Positions 57,078 through 64,000 of a stretch of 64,000 bases of DNA are shown piece after piece (the first letter of the stretch is position 1; each line of letters starts with the position of its first letter). The translations under genes and the position numbers were made by a program. The notes under the pieces were generated by a model. That model had not been told where the DNA came from and did not search any database. It worked only from the letters and a program-made list of their open reading frames with translations. This DNA comes from Lepidodermella squamata (Eukaryota > Gastrotricha). The DNA lies in assembly GCA_047495785.1 (NCBI GenBank), contig JBLDXI010000033.1:558001-622000 (forward strand). The letters are read 5' to 3'.

Positions 57078-57360
57078 TGTTGAAGAGAGAAGCTTGTTTT
57101 GAATATGATTTGAAAAGAAAATTTGACGAATGATGGGAAACCCAAATTCTCAACTCGAACAGCACTCAGAACGGCTGCTCAAATATGACCCTGGTATAGG
57201 AAGAAAAACGATGTAAACAGTGGAAATTATGGGATAATATAATTTGTTAACGAGCAGTATAACAAGATAGAACGCCAAACTTGAGGTGAATTCACGGACC
57301 ACTGAATACCCATATGTGATGAGTATTCAGCTAGCCCCTCGTTTTCGCAATTTTTTATAT

Positions 57361-58118
57361 CGTAACGTGTGGTGATTGTGGACACGGTAACTTTGGACAC
57401 TCTCGGCTTTGCAGGTGTTCATCTTCTCAGGGTTGAACGTTTAAATCATGGGTTTTTTGCATGAAATTATCCGTCTCTTTACCTTTCGTTTGAAATAAAA
57501 ATCAAGACGATTGGAGCTGAAATCGGATTTCAGAAAAAGTTACAAGCAGTTAGACTTTGGGTGCCATTTTGGGACCCCCTTCTATCTTTCTAATAATCGA
57601 TCAGTTTTAAATAAAAGTTAGCATGAGTAATCTCCTATCTTTACTCTCCCTGTAATCGAAGAAAAAATGGCAATCCGTCGACGCGTTTTAGCAGGGCGTT
57701 TACCTGAAAAACAGGTGAAAATGGGGTAATTTTGGACGCTATAAGTATGCGGCAGCTCAGAAAAGTATTTTTATTGAACTTCTGCAAAACAAATGATGCG
57801 CCATCTGTTCATAATTTTTTCAAAATCTGACCCTAAATTAATTACAAATCCATGAGAAACTGATTATTCACAATGAAATTGCAATGAAATTGCATATGCA
57901 AATGAGCGTCCAAAATTACCCTCTAATTGTCCAAAGTTACCGGAACACATTTTAATTTGCCACAGGTCAGGTAAAATTCTCAAAAATCTGAAAATTTTTT
58001 GCAGTAAATTCAGCAATCACCGTCCCCATCTTTGGTGAGAATTTCAGAAATTTAGAAGTAAAGGCTGATTTTTAATGTTCGAAAAGCACGCTTTGTCCAA
58101 AGATACCACTCGTTACGG
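57361..58118. mobile_element. Non-autonomous transposon upstream of peptide gene copy 2
   Basis: The flanking DNA continues across this position in the homologous region of copy 1, so about 760 bp was inserted here. The ends are inverted repeats CGTAACGTGTGGT and CGTAACGAGTGGT (one mismatch) next to TA dinucleotides. Five copies of a GTCCAAAGTTACC-like motif in both orientations lie at about 57385, 57724, 57909, 57929 and 58094, resembling sub-terminal transposase-binding repeats. No transposase frame. Confidence 0.65.
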
Positions 58119-58828
58119 TACGAATCCACTAAACGAGTGAAACAATTTGACGATACATACCTAAGAATGATTAATAGGAAAACAATTGCGATATTTTTGC
58201 GAGGTCATATATCTTTTGAATGCCTGGCCGACAATCCAATATTTCCCACTTTTACGTATTTTTTCTTTTCATTTTCATTTCAAGTATTCAAGTTCCATTC
58301 CGTTCCAGCTCGCCAGGCTCGCCCCGCAGAACACGACATTGATATCGCGCCTTGATGAGAAAAATGAAAGCAGGCATCTGATATAAAAGGAAAAGTGTTT
58401 TATTCCTGACTTTCCGATTCTAGATTATAGTCCAGTCAATGGCGATAAAAACAAATCGTTATTTACTATGTTTCTCATTGGCCGCCGTATAATAATATCA
58501 TTTCCGCAGTCAAATGTCTCATCCGCACACAGCACAAAACTAATAAGAAAACTGTCGTGAAAGTTGACATGATTCGATGTTAAAACGATCACAAAATTCC
58601 GACAATAAAACACCGAGATCCACAATACACGCAGTATTTACACCATTTCTGTACAATTTTCGACACAATTCCATCTTATTTTGATCATCGCGGAAGCAAC
58701 AAGGACATAAAACTTGCATTTTTTGTTGTAGTCAAATCACAATATTAATATAGCTCAATAGAAATTGTTATTCAGTTCGTTGCATGCATAGAAGTACAAA
58801 GGTGTTATTGAAAGATGCGGCGTCGATT
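58119..58828. other. Intergenic, 3' flank of SHOC2
   Basis: Contains the outer part of the duplicated upstream region of the peptide genes (to about 58180) and then AT-rich DNA likely including the SHOC2 3'UTR. No gene is seen. Confidence 0.45.
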
Positions 58829-61800
58829 TCATTGAATATCAGCTTGTGCCATTTGCGAGGCGAGCGCAATTGTCGGATCGGCGGAACCTGTCTTCTCGAA
58901 GGCCTGAGCTTGCAGTTTTAGATAGGACACAACTAAAGCCGGGCCGTACGCGACCACAGTCGGGGGGATCGAGCCTAACGGGCACCCGTCAATCGCCAAA
59001 TACTGCAGCCGGCCGCAGTACGTTATCTGCCACGGCAGCGTTTGCAGCTCCGGGTTGTTGCTAAGGTACAGCGATTCCAACGAGCCGAGATTGCCCATTT
59101 CAGTCGGCAACGTGCTTAGCATGTTCTCGCCGGCCCAAACAACGCGTAGATTCGACAAATTGCCAATACTAGCCGGTAGGGCGGTCAATTTATTCGCCTG
59201 TAATTGCAGTTTTTCCAACGACATGAGGCACCCGATTTCATCCGGCAGTTTTTCGAGCCGATTTTCGTCCAAATCTAGGACGCGCAGTTTTTGGCATTTC
59301 GCAATCAGCGGCGGGATGCGTTTGATTAAATTATTCGATAGTATCAACTGTTCCAATTGAACTAATTTGCCAATATCATCCGGCAGTTTCGTAATTTGAT
59401 TGCCTGATAGGTTGAGTTCGACTAAACTGACCCATGAGCCGAAGTCGAGGGGGAAAGCCGATAGCTGGTTTGATTTCATCGACAGAGATCGCAGTTGATT
59501 TGTCTGGGAGAAAATTCCGAACGGAATCTTTTGAATTTCATTGTGTTCCATGTTGACGGTGTGCACGTTCGAAAATTGGCCTGGGCCACCGGCCGGGAAG
59601 GCGGTGAGTTGATTGCGGGCCAGGGTGACTGATTGCAGGCCGGATAGCGAGGACAGCAGGTCGACGGGCAGGCTGGCCAGGCGGTTGCCTTCGACGTTGA
59701 ACTCGTCGAGTTGCACGCATTTGCCGAGACTGGCCGGGATTGACGCTAGCTGGTTGTATTTCAGGCCAAGTCGCGATAGTGCGATCAAATTGCCGATACT
59801 GGCCGGCAGTTCGGTCAAGCGATTGTTAGCGAGGCTAAGCAAGCGCAGTCGAGTGCAATTGCCAAGATCTAAAAATTGAAATCATAATTCAAAAATTGAA
59901 ATCGAATTTTCAATCGTAATTACATTAAATTAAAATTATTCAAAAAAATTGTACCGTATTACCGCGCTTTGAGTGTCATGCCACTATAAAGTGAAACAGG
60001 GTTTTTGACCCTTTTTCAATTTCCTCGATCATAGTGGCACCTAATGTTTTGCATTGAAATCCAATTTGGCATGTCACTATAAACGGGGCATAGTGACATG
60101 CCACTGTAAAACGAGCTATAGTGGCATGACACTCAAAGCGCGGTAATACGGTAGAATAATTTCTATTTCTTAGTTATACTGGGGAGAGGTACAATTTTGA
60201 CAGGTAACAGTTTGATAACTTTTTCTATATATTTTGATAACCTTTTGTAGTCAAAGTCCCGGTATTTTTGGCCATTTCGAGAATTGTTTGGCTAAATCTT
60301 GATCGCATTTAGGAGAAAATTCTCGTTCATCGCCGCATTATTTTTATTTATTCGATCTCTTAAATTCTCGATTGAAAGATTAATTAAGCTGGGAAGGCTT
60401 TGTAAGGCGATAAAATCCACCCAGAAAAAAACAACAGTTCATCGTTATAACTCGTCTTCGGCATCAATTCGAGTGATTTCGAATTTTGGATCGATGTCAG
60501 GGCATTTACTGAATTTTATGGAATCGGCGAACGGTTTCGTAAATTCTACGGCTACATCGCTAATGCTCATTACATTTGTGCTGAAAACTTGAGTTTAAAA
60601 CTTTCAAGAAAATCGGCGTAGCAGTCTGCACAATTTTTCGAGGCTTTTCCTCTTTATTCTGACTCTCTTCCACTAGCTTCAGCTAAGATGCAGCTAAGGA
60701 TGATGCAGCTAATTTTACGCTATATAATACGAGTCAACTAGCTCTGGGAATTTAAACTGAAGCGGTTCGGAAGACTTACGAAGGAAGTTGAAAAAAAACT
60801 TCTCGTTTTGATGAAAAAATCTGAAAATCTGACCCTTATCTTGAAAACGGGCATAGATAAGCGAAATCAGACTGCTTATCTGAGAATAGGTTGTTCACTA
60901 AAGATGCAACGATCTGCTCATGCTGCAATTGTTGCTGAATCCGTTGAACAGAGGCTGTCGTCGAAGACGATGACTCGAGTCAGGTGCCGGCTCTCGAGCC
61001 CTGCATGGAAACATTAGTAAAAGCCATGGTTGTGCTCGACCCAAGCTAAAGCTTGCGAGAAGTAGAATGAAGACAGAGGGGCTTCTTGTATGGTTAGTGT
61101 TCATGGCCGAGAATGTGAGAATGCGATGAAGTTCCCGGTCCCACCCACTGCTGCTGCTCGATACGCCGGCCATGAACACCTCGGCCATTACTACAAGCCT
61201 CGACGAGAAGGACCTGCCGCTGTCTCCTTTTGTGTAATATAACACCCGCTCGGGAGCTGCTCGAGCCTGTTCTCATCGGAGAGTGAGAAGTTATGGGTCG
61301 AAATCGATGAATTTTCCTCTCTATGATTTACTATTTATCGGTCGAAATTATCAGGTAACGGTTATTGAAGTTGATAAGGCTCGAATCAAGCCAGTTTTCT
61401 AGCACATCCTTGCTCGGTTATTCAGTCGATTAATTTATTTATACTCTCTGACTTGGTGCTATTGCGCGACCTGAACCGCGGGTGATGCCGAATTTGATGG
61501 AGAAAATCAGAAAACGGAATTATCAATGCTCATTTGCCATTCGCGAGCGTGCGGCGTGGAATTGTAAACCATCTGAGGTCGTAAATAGCTCTCATTTTGA
61601 TTTCGTGAAATATGCAAGGAACACCGCTTGTGAACTAGAACAATATGCTATTCAGCGGTGAGGCGCCTTGACCCTCTTAATTGCTGAATGTCGCGACAGA
61701 GGCGTAGCCAGGATTTTTATTTTTGGGGGTGATAATTTTTTTTACCTGAGGCTTCGAAAATTCCGGGGTCTAACAGACACCTAAAAAGCCTATTTGCGAG

Positions 61801-64000
61801 CGAATCAAGCTTTAGCTGACGTTTTTTCGAGTATTTTCAAGCTGGAAATAACCTTAGAATGCGTTAAAAGTTGCATGGTTCACAGAAAATGTGTAACCGG
61901 AGACCACTTTCAGGATTTCTTTGGGAGTGTTTAACACCCAAAACACCCCCGCCTCTGTGTCGCGAGACGAATTGCAAAAATAAATCAGTATCAGTATATT
62001 TGCCCCGTTTGGGTCTTAAAGGTGGTCCCATTTCGACGCACAGAAATAAAAAATCTGGTCAGAAATAGTCACTTACCACTGGACAAAACTTCCAGTTTGT
62101 TGTGCGAAAGATCCAAATTCGTCAAATTTGTAAGCTTGAAGAAATTGGCTGGAAGCTCGGCGAGGCGATTTTCTTTCAAATTCAGTATGCTCAGAGACTA
62201 AAAAATCGATCAATAAATACCGACAAATTTGAAATAAAAAATATATATACCCCTAAATGACCGATTTCTTCTGGAAGTTTGACCAATCGGTTGCTGGATA
62301 GCAATAACGCGTGGAGAGAGCTCAACTGGCAACAGCACGTCGGAAGACTCGTGAATTTATTGTAGCGAAGATCCAAAATTCGAAGCAGCGGCAAATTCGC
62401 AATCGAATCCGGCAGGGTGGTCAACAAGTTTTCGCTGAGGCCCAAATTTTCGAGGTACTTCAAGTGCTCGATTTCGCTCGGCAGGCTCGTCAGCTTATTT
62501 TTGTCCAGGCATAGCTCGGTTAGCGTTGTCGATAAATCGCGGAATATGTGCGTCGGCAGCGAGGGCAAACCGCCGTCTGATAGATCCAATCGACGGCCGT
62601 TTGAATTTTGCCGGCAATTAGTTACCACCCGTTGCCAGTCCTGGAAAAATGGAACAACAATAAAAATTTCGAATTCCGACTTTCAGCCGATTTTCAACGT
62701 GAGAAAAGTGGGGCGATGAAAAATAAAATAGTTTTTGGAAATATTTGTGTCGCTTCAGCTAACACAGCACCCTAAATCAACTATGTTTCCTCAAGTTGCT
62801 CTTGCGGTATCAAATTCGATAGGTCTTAGTAAGCCGAAACCAGCCGAAGTTATCAGAGACTTTCGTTTTAAGACGAACAAATGTAAACTAAGAATATTTT
62901 TAAGGCCTTGTCAAATTTGATCAGAAGAGGAACCAAATTTTGAGCGATTGATTCGCCGAAAATTCCTTCTCAAAATTTCCGGGAGAAAAATTCTAATAAA
63001 TTACCATGACATTCTGCGTGATTTTCAGCATTTCATCTTATCATCACTTAGAGAGTATAGCCATGCTTTAGCAAAATCACTCGAAAATGACATTATAATA
63101 GTTAGCATTTAGTTCCGAATTCAGTACCACAACATGCAAATTGGGTTTTGCTAAACTATTATCAAATATGTTCATTCTCCTGTTGTCACTGTTTTCCCGA
63201 GGGACTAAAAAATAATTAGCAATACTAGAAGCAATACGAAAGGGAAAATTTCTCGAACATTTCTTTTTGCCCAAATTCGGCAAATTGAGAGCAATTTCTT
63301 GAAAACTTCTGTCCCTAGATTTGCTATTGAAACTGAATTAAATTGCAATTTCGGATTATCTTCGGATCCTATTCTTTCTTAGAAATGCAACCAAATTTTA
63401 AGGCAATATAAATAGAAAACTTGGGTCGTCGCCTTGCCAGATTAAAATTTTGGGAAAGAAAATGTTTCTAGTCGTCCTATCGACTTGTTATCGATTGTAT
63501 CGGGGTGACTTTATGTCAATCAAGATATTGGTTGAATTACAATCGTAGGTAGAATTGCCCTCCAATTCAAGCCTTGGTAGCTGAATTCAATTCAATTCAA
63601 TTCAAGCCTTCGGGATAGAAAGCCTGATGCAATTTGAGCCCCTCAAGCTATTTAACAAGACAATGTTGGAAAATCCCTTGTGGCAAAGAAAATCGAGACC
63701 ATCAATTTTACCGAGCTTTCCCACAGCTAATGAGCTAAAAATTAATCATAAAATTTTGAAATTTCAACCCGAAAAATAACAGCTTTTTGCAAAACAGCGA
63801 AAGAATTCTAGAAAATTCAGGAAAAAAACAGCAGTGGCTTTTATCGACTTCGGGGATGAGTTTCAATTCAATCCTGATTGTGCCCCTGAAAATTGAATAC
63901 CTGAATGAGATAATAAAAACAAACTACGCACAATATCTGGCTTTGACTGCTTCTTCGTGGTCGAGCTGGGCCTAACGATTTTGTTGCCGTCGGGGTCTAG
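58829..64000 (-). CDS. SHOC2: SHOC2/SUR-8 leucine-rich-repeat scaffold (5' partial)
   Basis: Minus-strand exons 64000–63932 (incomplete), 62640–62251, 62197–62077 and 59868–58829. The first visible exon gives [18 protein letters not shown], like the NTIKRPNPAPGTRKKSS region of human SHOC2. It is followed by [21 protein letters not shown] and a solenoid of about 20 LRRs. Diagnostic stretches are [39 protein letters not shown] and [21 protein letters not shown], matching the human C terminus. SHOC2 joins PP1 and MRAS/RAS to dephosphorylate RAF and activate ERK signalling. The RVxF-type PP1 site would lie in the missing N-terminal part. A 2.2-kb intron (62076–59869) holds two MITEs. Confidence 0.93.
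59952..60153. mobile_element. Tc1/mariner-type MITE in a SHOC2 intron
   Basis: 202 bp including TA at both ends. Perfect 37-bp inverted repeats at 59952–59988 and 60117–60153 begin TACCGTATTACCGCGCTTTG. Inner copies of GGCATGTCACTATA continue the symmetry. TA duplication and size fit a mariner-like MITE. No coding capacity. Confidence 0.85.
61697..61957. mobile_element. hAT-type MITE in a SHOC2 intron
   Basis: 261 bp starting CAGAGGCG and ending CGCCTCTG, flanked by an exact 8-bp duplication TGTCGCGA (61689–61696 and 61958–61965). The CAG start and 8-bp duplication are typical of hAT elements. The left side carries the GGCGTAGCCAGGATT motif seen in many invertebrate MITEs. No transposase. 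Confidence 0.82.

Overview
This is genomic DNA of a bilaterian animal. Genes are split by many short introns (about 44–60 nt) plus a few long ones. Recognisable genes include Cys-loop receptors, GABA-B-like receptors, SHOC2, a FoxN-type factor, RNF19, PFK and a PAN/C-type-lectin/kringle protein. About 20 genes fit in 64 kb. Several same-strand neighbours sit 65–360 nt apart, each with a pyrimidine-rich AG acceptor just before the downstream start codon. That pattern fits spliced-leader trans-splicing of operons, as in nematodes, appendicularians, rotifers or chaetognaths. I cannot name the species.

Layout. 0–16.4 kb: an interleaved tandem array of intronless Cys-loop channels (one partial, four complete) and three two-exon class C GPCRs. 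One GPCR is cut by a 1.3 kb inversion bounded by identical 133-bp inverted duplicates. 16.8–20.2 kb (minus): TMEM126-like then LONP2, 65 nt apart. 20.6–21.3 kb: a foldback MITE. 21.6–24.0 kb: RNF19-type E3 ligase. 26.6–33.8 kb (minus): MRPL52 then phosphofructokinase; PFK has ten apparent exons including 6-nt and 24-nt ones. 34.9–38.0 kb (plus): a G-patch fragment, bublin, RNase kappa and a serine-less AADAC-like protein. 38.7–42.9 kb: diverged FoxN-type forkhead gene. 45.2–46.4 kb: GNAT gene with an unrecognised C-terminal region. 47.3–50.3 kb: secreted PAN–CTLD–PAN–PAN–CTLD–kringle–CTLD protein. 52.2–53.4 kb (minus): a fifth complete, more diverged Cys-loop channel. 53.9–58.2 kb: repeat-rich DNA with two paralogous genes for tiny secreted Cys-containing peptides, a broken third copy, a reverse-transcriptase remnant, a tRNA-like element and two long perfect hairpins. 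58.8–64.0 kb (minus): SHOC2, with its 5' end outside the window.

All exon joins were read by eye from GT/AG sites, reading frame and family alignment from memory; none was tested against RNA or a database. The most unusual points are the channel/GPCR array with its inverted receptor, the small secreted-peptide family, the operon-like pairs, and several non-autonomous transposons with intact target-site duplications.
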